In this document: positions 15,891 to 24,122 of the stretch, one piece after another
Position numbering within the stretch: the first letter of the stretch is position 1
How the letters are laid out: every line of letters starts with the position of its first letter
DNA from: Comamonas granuli NBRC 101663
GTDB taxonomy: Bacteria > Pseudomonadota > Gammaproteobacteria > Burkholderiales > Burkholderiaceae_C
Length of the DNA: 64,000 nt
Direction of reading: 5' to 3'
Assembly: GCF_000739995.1 (NCBI RefSeq)
Contig: NZ_BBJX01000005.1
Location: 1-64,000, forward strand
The notes under the pieces: generated by a model
The model's input: only the letters and a program-made list of their open reading frames with translations
Told to the model about the DNA's origin: nothing
Database searches by the model: none
Translations under genes and position numbers: made by a program

Positions 15891-17804
15891 ATGACGATTC
15901 TCTCCCTTCGTGCGCGCCGCGCTGCGCCGCTGCGTCCTGCCGTTCTGGCGGCCCTTTCCTTCATCGCCGCCTCGGCCGCGCAGTCCCAGGAGGCCATGCC
16001 GCCCCTGCTGCTGGCGCAGAACGCGCGCCTGCCCTCGCTGCGGGACACCGTGGTGACGGCCACGCGCACCGAGCAGCCCCTGGCCGACCTGGTGGCCGAC
16101 GTCTCCATCATCGACCGCGAGACCATCGAGGCCAGCGGCGCCACCGGCCTGGCCGATGTGCTGGCGCGCCAGCCCGGCGTGCAGATCACGCGCAACGGCG
16201 GCATCGGCAACGCCACCAGCGTGTACCTGCGCGGTGCCGAGACGCGTTTCACAGCCGTCTACATCGACGGCGTGCGCGTCGACTCGCAGTCCACGGGCGG
16301 CGCCCAGTGGGAGCAGATTCCGCTGGCGCAGATCGAGCGCATCGAGGTGCTGCGCGGCCCGGCCGCCGCGGTCTATGGCTCGGACGCCATCGGCGGCGTG
16401 GTGCAGCTCTTCACGCGCAAGGGCGAAGGCCCGGCGCGGCCCTATGCCGGTGTGGGCCTGGGCACGCAGGGCTTGCGCAAGATCGAGGCCGGTGTCAGCG
16501 GCGCCGCAGGTACGGGCAGCGCCTTCGATTACGCGCTGGGCATTGCGCGCGAGACCAGCGACGGCTTCGATGCCAAGGCCAGCGGCGCGCACAACCCCGA
16601 CCGCGACGGCCACCGCAGCACCTCCGGCAACGCCCGTCTCGGGCTGCGCATCGACGCGAAGCATCGGCTGGACGCCACCCTGCTGGCCAGCCGCATGGAT
16701 TCGGGCTACGACGACTTTGCCTACACGCCGGCCCAGCCCGTGGACGACCGCAATCTCAGCCGCCTGCGCACCGCCGGCCTGGCCTGGGATGCGAAATGGA
16801 CCGAGGCCTACAGCACGCGCGTGTCGGTAACCGATTCCACCAGCCGCTACCAGACCACCCCCGCGCCCTACCAGACCGAAACCCGCCTGCGCGGCTACCT
16901 GTGGCAGAACGACTACCGCCTCGGCGCGCACCGCTTCAGCGCCGCGCTGGAGCGCCGTGAGGACCACCTGAACAACCCCGCGCTCGATGCCTGGAGCATG
17001 TCCATCGTCCAGGGCCGCTCGCAGGACGCGCTGGCGCTGGGCTACGGCTACCAGCGCGGCAGCCACACGCTGCAGCTCAATGCGCGCCACGACTCCGACA
17101 GCGAATTCGGCGGCAAGGGCTCGGGCAGTGTGGCCTACGGCTACGCGCTCACGCCGCAATGGCGCGCCACCGCCTCGGTGGGTACGGCCTTCCGCGCGCC
17201 CACGCTGTACCAGCGCTTCAGCCAATATGGCGTGGCCTCGCTGCGTCCCGAGACCGGTCACAACGCCGAGCTGGGCCTGCGCTACGCCCAGGGCCGCAGC
17301 AGCTTCTCGGCCGTGGTCTACCGCAACCGCCTGAGCAACCTCATCCTGTTCGGCGGCGCGGGCACCTGCGCGTCCAGCTTCGGCTGCTACGCCAACACCG
17401 CACGCGCGCAGTACCAGGGCCTTACGCTTGCGGCCTCGCACCACTGGGCGGGCGTGCAGTGGCATGGCTCCATCGACCTGCAGAACCCGCGCGACCTCGA
17501 CACCGGCAAGCAACTGGCGCGCCGCGCCAAGCGCCACGCCACCTTCGGCGCGGACACCCTGGTGGCCGGCTGGACGCTGGGCGCCGAGCTGCAGGCCTCG
17601 GGCCGGCGCTTCGACAACGCGGCCAACACCAACGTGCTGGGCGGCTATGCGCTCGTCAACCTCTACGCCAGCACCCGCCTGGCGCGCGACTACACGCTGC
17701 TGGCGCGCATCGACAACCTGGGTGACAAGGACTACCAGCTCGCGCGCACCTACGCTACTCCGGGCCGCACGTTCTACGTCGGCCTGAAGTGGGCGCCACA
17801 GTAA
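15891..17804 (+). CDS. btuB: TonB-dependent cobalamin receptor BtuB
   Basis: This outer-membrane barrel imports corrinoids. The 637 residues have a signal region (about 1-33), a TonB box DTVVTATR near residue 50, and a plug with QPGVQITRNGGIG, SVYLRGAETRFTAVYIDGVR and IERIEVLRGPAAAVYGSDAI. The barrel ends in GRTFYVGLKWAPQ. The riboswitch upstream and the corrinoid genes downstream make BtuB the clear call. The ATG at 15891 lies about 90 bases after the B12 box; it has no strong ribosome binding site, in keeping with riboswitch-controlled translation. Confidence 0.94.
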   Translation: MTILSLRARRAAPLRPAVLAALSFIAASAAQSQEAMPPLLLAQNARLPSLRDTVVTATRTEQPLADLVADVSIIDRETIEASGATGLADVLARQPGVQITRNGGIGNATSVYLRGAETRFTAVYIDGVRVDSQSTGGAQWEQIPLAQIERIEVLRGPAAAVYGSDAIGGVVQLFTRKGEGPARPYAGVGLGTQGLRKIEAGVSGAAGTGSAFDYALGIARETSDGFDAKASGAHNPDRDGHRSTSGNARLGLRIDAKHRLDATLLASRMDSGYDDFAYTPAQPVDDRNLSRLRTAGLAWDAKWTEAYSTRVSVTDSTSRYQTTPAPYQTETRLRGYLWQNDYRLGAHRFSAALERREDHLNNPALDAWSMSIVQGRSQDALALGYGYQRGSHTLQLNARHDSDSEFGGKGSGSVAYGYALTPQWRATASVGTAFRAPTLYQRFSQYGVASLRPETGHNAELGLRYAQGRSSFSAVVYRNRLSNLILFGGAGTCASSFGCYANTARAQYQGLTLAASHHWAGVQWHGSIDLQNPRDLDTGKQLARRAKRHATFGADTLVAGWTLGAELQASGRRFDNAANTNVLGGYALVNLYASTRLARDYTLLARIDNLGDKDYQLARTYATPGRTFYVGLKWAPQ

Positions 17805-17812
17805 GCCCCGCC

Positions 17813-19159
17813 ATGTCCACGCACGCATCCTGCCCCGCATTGCTGGTTGCCGCCCCGGCCTCGGGCCAGGGCAAGACCACGGTGACGGCCGCGCTGGCGC
17901 GGCTGCATGCGCGGCAGGGGCGGCGCGTGCGCGTGTTCAAGTGCGGGCCGGACTTCCTCGACCCGCACTGGCATGAACTCGCCAGCGGCGCGCCGGTGCA
18001 TGCGCTGGACCTGTGGATCAACGGCGCGCAGGACTGCGCCCAGCGCCTGCACGACGCCGCGCGCGAGGCCGACCTGCTCCTCATCGAGGGCGTGATGGGC
18101 CTGTTCGACGGCGACCCGAGCGCGGCCGACCTGGCCCAGCGCTTCGGCGTGCCGGTGCTGGCCGTGGTCGATGCCTCGGCCATGGCGGGCACCTTCGGCG
18201 CGCTGGCCCATGGGCTGCGCGACTACCTGCCCGGCCTGCCCTGGGCCGGCGTGCTGGCCAACCGCGTGGGCAGTGCGCGCCACGCCGACATGCTGCGCGC
18301 CGGCCTGCGCGACCCGCAGGACTGGCTGGGCGCGCTGGCGCGCATCACGCTGGGCGAGGGGCCGGCCCTGCTGCCCGAGCGCCACCTGGGCCTGGTCGCG
18401 GCGCACGAGTTGCAGGATGCACGGCAGCGCCTGGACGCCGCCGCCGATGCGCTGGCCGCCACGCCCCTGGGCCAGATGAGTGCCGACGACCTGCAGCGCT
18501 GGGCCGTGGATTTTCCCGCGCCCCAGGCCACCGAGGCCGTGCTGCCGCTGCTGGCGGGCCGCACCGTTGCCGTGGCGCGCGACGCGGCCTTCAGCTTCAT
18601 CTACGCCGCCAACCTGCAGACGCTGCAGGAACTGGGCGCGCGCCTGTGCTTCTTCTCGCCCCTGGCCGGCGACCGGCTTCCGCCCTGCGACGCCGTGTGG
18701 CTGCCCGGTGGCTATCCCGAGCTGCACGTCGCACGCATCGCCGCCAACACCGGCCTGCGCGCCGACCTGCTGCGCCACCTGGACGCAGGCCTGCCCCTGT
18801 GGGCCGAGTGCGGCGGCATGGTGGCCTTGTGCGAATCGGTGCAACTGCAGAACGGCACGGTACAGCCACTGTGGGGCCTGCTGCCCGGCCAGGCCACGCT
18901 GAACAAGCGTCTGGCCGGCCTGGGGCCGCAGCAGTTGCCCGTGGCGGGCGCGGTGCTGCGCGGCCACACCTTCCACTACTCCACGCTGGCGAGCAGCGCG
19001 CCCATCGTCGCGCGCAGCAGCCGGCCTGGCGAGGCCAGCGCGCCGGAGGCCGGCGAGGCGCTGTACCGCGTTGGCCGCCTGCACGCCAGTTACTTCCATG
19101 CCTGGTTTGCCTCCAGCCCGCGCGCCGTGGCGCACCTGCTGGGCGGGGAGGGCGCATGA
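17813..19159 (+). CDS. cobB: Cobyrinate/hydrogenobyrinate a,c-diamide synthase (CobB/CbiA)
   Basis: The enzyme amidates the a and c side chains of cobyrinic acid using glutamine and ATP. The 448 residues have an N-terminal dethiobiotin-synthetase-like ATPase domain (P-loop APASGQGKTTVTAAL near residue 13, then VFKCGPDFLDPHWH and LIEGVMGLFDG). The C-terminal class I glutamine amidotransferase domain has LPGGYPELH and the nucleophile Cys in WAECGGMVALCE near 333. It starts eight bases after btuB. Its TGA overlaps the cobU ATG. It is the only ring-amidation enzyme in this salvage cluster. Confidence 0.93.
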   Translation: MSTHASCPALLVAAPASGQGKTTVTAALARLHARQGRRVRVFKCGPDFLDPHWHELASGAPVHALDLWINGAQDCAQRLHDAAREADLLLIEGVMGLFDGDPSAADLAQRFGVPVLAVVDASAMAGTFGALAHGLRDYLPGLPWAGVLANRVGSARHADMLRAGLRDPQDWLGALARITLGEGPALLPERHLGLVAAHELQDARQRLDAAADALAATPLGQMSADDLQRWAVDFPAPQATEAVLPLLAGRTVAVARDAAFSFIYAANLQTLQELGARLCFFSPLAGDRLPPCDAVWLPGGYPELHVARIAANTGLRADLLRHLDAGLPLWAECGGMVALCESVQLQNGTVQPLWGLLPGQATLNKRLAGLGPQQLPVAGAVLRGHTFHYSTLASSAPIVARSSRPGEASAPEAGEALYRVGRLHASYFHAWFASSPRAVAHLLGGEGA

Positions 19160-19755
19160 ACACCGGCATCGCGCGCAGCGAACTCATCCTCGGCGGGCAG
19201 AAAAGCGGCAAGTCGCGCCGCGCCGAGCTGCTCGCGCGCGACTGGCTGGCGCGCTCGCCGGAGCACCGCGCGCTGCTCATCGCCACCGCCGAGCCCTGGG
19301 ACGACGAGATGCGCGCGCGCATCGCGCGCCACCAGCGCGACCGCGCCGAGCGCGTGCCCGGCCTGGCCACGCTGGAGGAGCCGCGCGACCTGGCCGCCGT
19401 GCTGCGGCGCGAAAGCACAGCGCACACCCTGCTGGTGGTGGACTGCCTCACGCTGTGGCTCACGAACTGGACCATGCCCGCAGGTGCCGAGTCCATGAAT
19501 TCAGAGCAAAAAGCGGCTCTGACGCAGGGCTGGAAAGCGCAAGCAGCTCAGTTTTTGATAGCAATCGAACACGCCCCCGGCCCGGTGGTGCTGGTGGGCA
19601 ACGAGATCGGCCTGGGCGTCATCCCGCTGGGGCGCGAGGTGCGCGCCTTCGTCGATGCGCTGGGCCAGCTCAACCAGCAGGTGGCGCGGGCCTGCGCGCG
19701 CGTCACCCTCATGGCGGCAGGCCTGCCGCTCACCCTGAAAGAATCCGCGCCATGA
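19156..19755 (+). CDS. cobU: Adenosylcobinamide kinase/guanylyltransferase (CobU/CobP)
   Basis: CobU phosphorylates adenosylcobinamide and transfers GMP to it in nucleotide-loop assembly. The 199 residues show the P-loop GGQKSGKSRRAELLA near residue 13, VVDCLTLWLTN and LVGNEIGLGVIPLGREVRAF. Residues about 116-137 are encoded by dispersed repeat R2 (ALTQGWKAQAAQFLIAIE) and occupy the variable stretch between those last two motifs. Both ends overlap neighbours by four bases (ATGA). Confidence 0.92.
   Translation: MNTGIARSELILGGQKSGKSRRAELLARDWLARSPEHRALLIATAEPWDDEMRARIARHQRDRAERVPGLATLEEPRDLAAVLRRESTAHTLLVVDCLTLWLTNWTMPAGAESMNSEQKAALTQGWKAQAAQFLIAIEHAPGPVVLVGNEIGLGVIPLGREVRAFVDALGQLNQQVARACARVTLMAAGLPLTLKESAP
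19503..19563 (-). repeat. Dispersed repeat copy R2, inside cobU
   Basis: On the plus strand the copy reads in the reverse orientation: AGGGCTGGAAAGCGCAAGCAGCT, an A/T-rich TTTTTGATAGCA end and an AAAAAG start. It is read through in frame as KAALTQGWKAQAAQFLIA in CobU without any stop. Confidence 0.65.
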
Positions 19756-20666
19756 AACCCACCCCCGTCAAGCGCATCCTCATCGTGGTCGCGGTGCTGC
19801 TCATACTGCTGCTGCTGATGTGGGGCACGGCACGCGCGCAGGGCGTGCAGGTCACCGACGACCGGGGCCGTACCGTCCAGCTTGCGCGCACACCGCAGCG
19901 CATCGTGAGCCTGCTGCCCTCGCTGGCCGAGACCGTCTGCGCGCTCGACCAGTGCCACCGCCTCGTGGGCGTGGACCGCTACACCAACTGGCCCGACAGC
20001 GTGCGCAAGCTCCCGCAGGTGGGCGGCGGGCTGGACCCGAACATCGAGGCCGTCGTCGCGCTGCGGCCCGACGTGGTGCTCATGGCCACCTCCTCGCGTG
20101 CGGCGGCGCGGCTCGAAGCCCTGGGCATCCCCGTGGTCGCGCTGGAGCCCAAGACCCACGCGGACGTGCAGCGCGTGCTCGGCAAGATGGGGCAGTTGCT
20201 GGGCGTGCAGGATGCGCAGCGCGTCTGGCGCGCCACCGATGCCGGCGTGCGGGCCGCCGCGCAGTCGCTGCCGCCGGCCGCGCGCGGCGCGCGCGTGTAC
20301 TTCGAGGTCAACCCCGGGCCCTACGGCGCCGGGCCGGGCTCCTTCATCGGCGAGACTCTCACGCGCCTGGGGGCGCGCAACATCCTGCCGGACACGCTGG
20401 GCCCGTTCCCCAAGCTCAACCCCGAATTCGTGGTGCGCGCCAACCCCGACCTCATCATGGTCGGCGCGCGCAGCGCCGAGGGCCTGGCGGCGCGCCCCGG
20501 CTGGAGCGCCCTGCGCGCCCTGCGCGAGCAGCGCCTGTGCGTGTTCTCGCCCGAGCAGTCCGACGTGCTGATCCGCCCCGGCCCGCGCATGGCCGAGGCC
20601 GCGCGCCTCATGGCCGCCTGCCTGGCCGAGAAGACCGCCGGCGCCGCCGGCAAGGTGCGCCCGTGA
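19752..20666 (+). CDS. btuF: Cobalamin ABC transporter substrate-binding protein (BtuF-like)
   Basis: This periplasmic corrinoid-binding protein is of the helical-backbone BtuF/FecB class. The 304 residues have an N-terminal membrane/signal segment (about 9-30), then TPQRIVSLLPSLAETVCAL, LVGVDRYTNWP, LPQVGGGLDPNIEAVVALRPDVVLM and NPDLIMVGARS, all family landmarks. There is no lipobox Cys after the signal, so it is probably soluble or anchored by the uncleaved helix. It starts within the cobU stop (ATGA) and is followed by the permease with a GTGA overlap. Confidence 0.9.
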   Translation: MKPTPVKRILIVVAVLLILLLLMWGTARAQGVQVTDDRGRTVQLARTPQRIVSLLPSLAETVCALDQCHRLVGVDRYTNWPDSVRKLPQVGGGLDPNIEAVVALRPDVVLMATSSRAAARLEALGIPVVALEPKTHADVQRVLGKMGQLLGVQDAQRVWRATDAGVRAAAQSLPPAARGARVYFEVNPGPYGAGPGSFIGETLTRLGARNILPDTLGPFPKLNPEFVVRANPDLIMVGARSAEGLAARPGWSALRALREQRLCVFSPEQSDVLIRPGPRMAEAARLMAACLAEKTAGAAGKVRP

Positions 20667-21751
20667 GCGCCCAGCCGTCCTCGCAGCACGCCGCGCGCGG
20701 CCACTGGCTGGCCGTGGCGCTGGCGCTGGCGGGCCTGGCGCTGGTGCTGCTCGGCACCGGCGTGGGCAGCATGGGGCTGGAGAACCTCTGGCCCGCGCTC
20801 ATGGACGCGCAGGCCGACCCGGCGGCGCACGCCATGGCGCTGCAGATCGTCTGGGACATCCGCCTGCCGCGCACCATCGGCGCCTGGGCCGCGGGCGCGC
20901 TGCTGGGCCTGGCGGGCGCCGTGGCGCAGGGGCTGTTCCGCAACCCGCTCGCCGATCCCTACCTGCTGGGCAGCGCCTCGGGTGCCTCGCTCGGCGTGGC
21001 CAGCGTGCTCGCGCTCATGGGCGGTGGCGCGGGCATGGTGGGCGGTGCTAGCGCGGCCATGGCCGTGTCGGTGTATTCCAGCCACTGGCTGGTGCGCCTG
21101 GGCCTGACGGGCGCGGCCTTCCTGGGCGCCGTGCTGGCCGTGCTGCTCACGCTGGCGCTGGCGCGCGGCGTGCAGCACACGCTGCGCCTGCTGCTGGCCG
21201 GCGTGGTGGTGGGCGTGGTGCTGGGCGCGTTCACCTCGCTGATCCTGCTGATGTCGCCCGACTCGCTGCAGGCCATGCAGGCCTTCCTGCTGGGCTCCAC
21301 GGGCTTTGTCGGCTGGACGGCCTGCCTGCTCATGCTGACCGTGTGGCTGCTGTGCCTGGTGGCGGCCTGGCTGCTGGCGCGCGTGCTCGACGGCCTGGCC
21401 CTCGGTGAATCTACCGCGCTGAGCCTGGGCCTGCCGCTCGCCCCCCTGCGCGCCGCGCTGGTGGCGGTGCTGGCGCTGGCCACCGGTACGGCCGTGGCGC
21501 AGACCGGGCTGATCGCCTTCGTCGGCCTGGCCGCGCCGCACCTGGTGCGCGCCATCGTCAGCGTGCGCCACGGCCGCCTGATGCTGCTGGCCAGCCTGAT
21601 GGGGGCGGCCTTGCTGGCGGGGGCCGATCTGCTGGCGCGCGGCCTGATGGCGCCGCAGGAGCTGCCCGTGGGCGTGCTCACCGCCGTGCTCGGCGGGGGC
21701 TACCTGCTGTGGCTGATGCACCGAAGAACAGCGCCCGGGGGCTTGCTGTGA
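20663..21751 (+). CDS. btuC: Cobalamin ABC transporter permease (FecCD/BtuC family)
   Basis: The 362-residue membrane protein has about ten hydrophobic helices and the FecCD signatures RLPRTIGAWAAGALLGLAGA, QGLFRNPLADPYLLGSASGA and GLIAFVGLAAPHLVRAIV. It forms the corrinoid channel with the BtuD ATPase. The start is GTG at 20663, overlapping the btuF stop by four bases. The stop TGA in turn overlaps the GTG start of the ATPase gene. Confidence 0.92.
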   Translation: MSAQPSSQHAARGHWLAVALALAGLALVLLGTGVGSMGLENLWPALMDAQADPAAHAMALQIVWDIRLPRTIGAWAAGALLGLAGAVAQGLFRNPLADPYLLGSASGASLGVASVLALMGGGAGMVGGASAAMAVSVYSSHWLVRLGLTGAAFLGAVLAVLLTLALARGVQHTLRLLLAGVVVGVVLGAFTSLILLMSPDSLQAMQAFLLGSTGFVGWTACLLMLTVWLLCLVAAWLLARVLDGLALGESTALSLGLPLAPLRAALVAVLALATGTAVAQTGLIAFVGLAAPHLVRAIVSVRHGRLMLLASLMGAALLAGADLLARGLMAPQELPVGVLTAVLGGGYLLWLMHRRTAPGGLL

Positions 21752-22527
21752 TTGCTACTGAAAACATAGCTATCAGCGCCCAGCAGATAGGCGCTGGTAT
21801 CGGAAAACACCCCATACTGCATGGCATCACCCTGCCGCTCGCGGCGGGCCGCTGGACCAGCATCGTCGGCCCCAACGGCGCGGGCAAGTCCACGCTGCTC
21901 AAGCTGCTGGCGGGCCTCATGCCCGCGCGCACGGGCCAGGTGCTGCTGCGCGGCCGCGATCTGCAGGCCTGGCCCCGGCGCGAGCGCGCGCTGCACCTGG
22001 CCTGGCTGGGCCAGAACGAGGTCGCCGCCGAGGATTTGACGGTCTACGACGTGGCCATGCTCGGCCGCCTGCCGCACCAGGGCTGGATGCAGCCGGCCAG
22101 CGCCGCGGACCACGCCGCCGTCGAGCAGGCCCTGCGTGCCACCCAGGCCTGGGACTGGCGCACGCGGCCGCTGGGCCAGCTCTCGGGCGGCGAGCGCCAG
22201 CGCGTGCTGCTGGCGCGGCTGCTTGCCGTGCAGGCGCAGGTGCTGCTGATGGACGAGCCCCTGGCCAACCTCGATCCGCCGCACCAGGCCGACTGGCTGC
22301 TGCTGGTGCGCGACCTCGTGGCGCGCGGCCACACCGTGGTCAGCGTGCTGCACGAAATCTCCATGGCGCTGCAGGCCGACGACGTGGCCATCGTCGCCCA
22401 GGGGCGCCTGTGCCACCACGGCGCGGCGCGGGATGCCGCCACGCACCGCGCGCTGGAGCAGGTGTTCGACCAGCGCATCACCATTCGTGGCGTGGACGGC
22501 CAGTGGCTCGCGCTGCCGCGCTTGTAG
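21748..22527 (+). CDS. btuD: Cobalamin ABC transporter ATP-binding protein (BtuD-like)
   Basis: The 259-residue ATPase has the Walker A motif GPNGAGKST, signature [16 protein letters not shown], Walker [13 protein letters not shown], and an H-loop in VVSVLHE. I place the start at GTG 21748, which overlaps the permease stop by four bases like the other junctions here. An ATG at 21709 is possible but would overlap by 43 bases. With the GTG start, the first codons (about residues 3-20, including [14 protein letters not shown]) come from dispersed repeat R3, replacing the usual N-terminal beta strand region of ABC ATPases. Confidence 0.9.
   Translation: MIATENIAISAQQIGAGIGKHPILHGITLPLAAGRWTSIVGPNGAGKSTLLKLLAGLMPARTGQVLLRGRDLQAWPRRERALHLAWLGQNEVAAEDLTVYDVAMLGRLPHQGWMQPASAADHAAVEQALRATQAWDWRTRPLGQLSGGERQRVLLARLLAVQAQVLLMDEPLANLDPPHQADWLLLVRDLVARGHTVVSVLHEISMALQADDVAIVAQGRLCHHGAARDAATHRALEQVFDQRITIRGVDGQWLALPRL
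21751..21808 (+). repeat. Dispersed repeat copy R3, at the start of btuD
   Basis: Forward-orientation copy: GAAAACATAGCTATCAGCGC, then AGGCGCTGGTATCGGAAAA. It begins at the btuC stop codon and supplies about 18 codons at the N-terminus of the ABC ATPase. Confidence 0.65.
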
Positions 22528-22546
22528 TTTTTTGGAAAGACCCCCC

Positions 22547-23116
22547 ATGCAGATCGAAACCCCACCCACCGAGAAACGCTACGAGAAGCCCGAGGGCGAG
22601 CGCCGCGGCCTCGTCATCGTCAACACCGGCGACGGCAAGGGCAAGAGCACGGCGGCCTTCGGCCTGGCGCTGCGCGCGCACGGCCGGGGCAAGGCGGTGA
22701 AGGTGTTCCAGTTCATGAAGGTGCCCAGCGCGCGCTTCGGCGAGCACCGCATGTTCGAGCAGATCGGCCTGCCCATCGAGGGCCTGGGCGACGGCTTCTC
22801 GTGGAAGAGCAAGGATCTGGAGCACTCGGCCCAGCTCGCGCGCGACGGCTGGCAGAAGGCGCGCGCCGACATTCTCAGTGGCGAGCGCTTCCTGGTGGTG
22901 CTCGACGAGATCACCTACCCGCTGATCTACGGCTGGCTGCCGCTGCAGGAGGTGCTCGACACCCTGGCCGCGCGGCCCAAGGAGGTGCACGTGTGCCTCA
23001 CGGGCCGGCGCTGCCCCGAGGAGATCATCGCCATCGCCGACACGGTGACCGAGATGAAGCTCGTCAAGCACGCCTTCCAGGCCGGCATTCCCGCGCAGCG
23101 CGGCATCGAGGACTGA
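22547..23116 (+). CDS. cobO: Cob(I)yrinic acid a,c-diamide adenosyltransferase (CobO/BtuR type)
   Basis: The enzyme transfers the adenosyl group of ATP to cob(I)alamin or its precursors to form the Co-C bond. The 189 residues have the P-loop [18 protein letters not shown] near residue 26, [23 protein letters not shown] and [24 protein letters not shown], all signatures of the CobO/CobA(BtuR) class. It starts 19 bases after btuD, preceded by GGAAAGA as ribosome binding site, the widest junction in this operon. Confidence 0.95.
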   Translation: MQIETPPTEKRYEKPEGERRGLVIVNTGDGKGKSTAAFGLALRAHGRGKAVKVFQFMKVPSARFGEHRMFEQIGLPIEGLGDGFSWKSKDLEHSAQLARDGWQKARADILSGERFLVVLDEITYPLIYGWLPLQEVLDTLAARPKEVHVCLTGRRCPEEIIAIADTVTEMKLVKHAFQAGIPAQRGIED

Positions 23117-23126
23117 ACCGCGCCGC

Positions 23127-24122
23127 ATGCTCACTGACGCCGCCGCCCCCCTGTGGCCCGCCCTGGCCTGTGCGCCGCTGCTGGCGCTGGCCATCGACGC
23201 GCTCTGGGGCGAGCCCCGCGCCGCGCTGCACCCCGTGGTGTGGATGGGCCGCGCCCTGGACGCCTGCGGCGCGCGCATCGCGCCGGCGCAGCCCACGGGG
23301 CGGGATTTGCGGTCTTTTTGGCTTGCAGCGATTGCCTGGTGTGCGCTGGCAGCTATTGCTTTTGTAGCTGCGGCGCTGCTGCAATGGGCGGCGCTGGCGC
23401 ACTTGCCCGCCTGGGGCGCGGCGCTGGTGCTGGGGCTGGCGCTCAAGCCGCTGCTGGCCTGGCGCATGCTGCGCGCCGAGGTGCTGGCCGTGGAGGACGC
23501 GCTCGCCCAGTCGCTGCAGGCCGGGCGCGCGCGCCTGGCCTGGCTGGTGAGCCGCGACACGCAGCCGCTCGACGCCGTCGCCGTGCGCGAGGCCGCCATC
23601 GAGACCCTGGCCGAGAACCTCAGCGATTCCGTCGTGGCCCCGCTGTTCTGGTTCCTGCTGCTGGGCCTGCCGGGCGCGGCGCTCTACCGCTTCGCCAACA
23701 CGGCCGACGCCATGTGGGGTTACCCCGGCATGCGCGGCGGGCGCTACTGGCAGTGGGCGGGCAAATGGGCGGCGCGCGCGGACGACGCGCTCTCCTGGCT
23801 GCCCGCGCGCCTCACGGCGCTGGCGCTGTGGGCCGTGGCCGGCGCGGCGCAGCGCGGCTTTGCCTGGCAGGCCCTGCGCCGGCAGGCGCGCGCCACGCCC
23901 TCGCCCAACGGCGGCTGGCCCATGGCGGCCATGGCCCTGGCGCTGGGCGTGCGCCTGGCCAAGCCCGGCGTCTATGCCCTGCACCCCGCGGGGCGCGCCC
24001 CCGGCCCCGCAGACACGCGGCGCGCCGTGGATTTGGCACAAAAATCGCTTCTGGCGCTCGTCCTGCTTGCGCTGGCAGCTATCGGTTTGGTAGCGGTGTA
24101 TGCCTTGGCCGCACCCGTCTGA
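23127..24122 (+). CDS. cobD: Adenosylcobinamide-phosphate synthase (CobD/CbiB)
   Basis: This membrane enzyme joins the aminopropanol(-phosphate) arm to adenosylcobyric acid. The 331 residues contain LAIDALWGEPRAALHPVVWMGR, ETLAENLSDSVVAPLFWFLL and ANTADAMWGYPG, the family landmarks. Two copies of the dispersed repeat lie within the gene: R4 encodes a hydrophobic stretch near residues 60-80 (FWLAAIAWCALAAIAFVA) and R5 the C-terminal hydrophobic stretch near 302-322 (KSLLALVLLALAAIGLVAV). Both would read as membrane helices. The last 23 bases overlap cobC. Confidence 0.92.
   Translation: MLTDAAAPLWPALACAPLLALAIDALWGEPRAALHPVVWMGRALDACGARIAPAQPTGRDLRSFWLAAIAWCALAAIAFVAAALLQWAALAHLPAWGAALVLGLALKPLLAWRMLRAEVLAVEDALAQSLQAGRARLAWLVSRDTQPLDAVAVREAAIETLAENLSDSVVAPLFWFLLLGLPGAALYRFANTADAMWGYPGMRGGRYWQWAGKWAARADDALSWLPARLTALALWAVAGAAQRGFAWQALRRQARATPSPNGGWPMAAMALALGVRLAKPGVYALHPAGRAPGPADTRRAVDLAQKSLLALVLLALAAIGLVAVYALAAPV
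23304..23368 (-). repeat. Dispersed repeat copy R4, inside cobD
   Basis: Reverse-orientation copy on the plus strand: CTTTTTGGCTTGCAGCG, then GTGCGCTGGCAGCTATTGC and TTTTGTAGC. Read in the same frame as R2, R5 and R9. Confidence 0.7.
24029..24095 (-). repeat. Dispersed repeat copy R5, at the 3' end of cobD
   Basis: Reverse-orientation copy: AAAATCGCTTCTGGCGCTCG, then CTTGCGCTGGCAGCTATCGG and TTTGGTAGCGG. It encodes most of the last hydrophobic segment of CobD. Confidence 0.65.
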
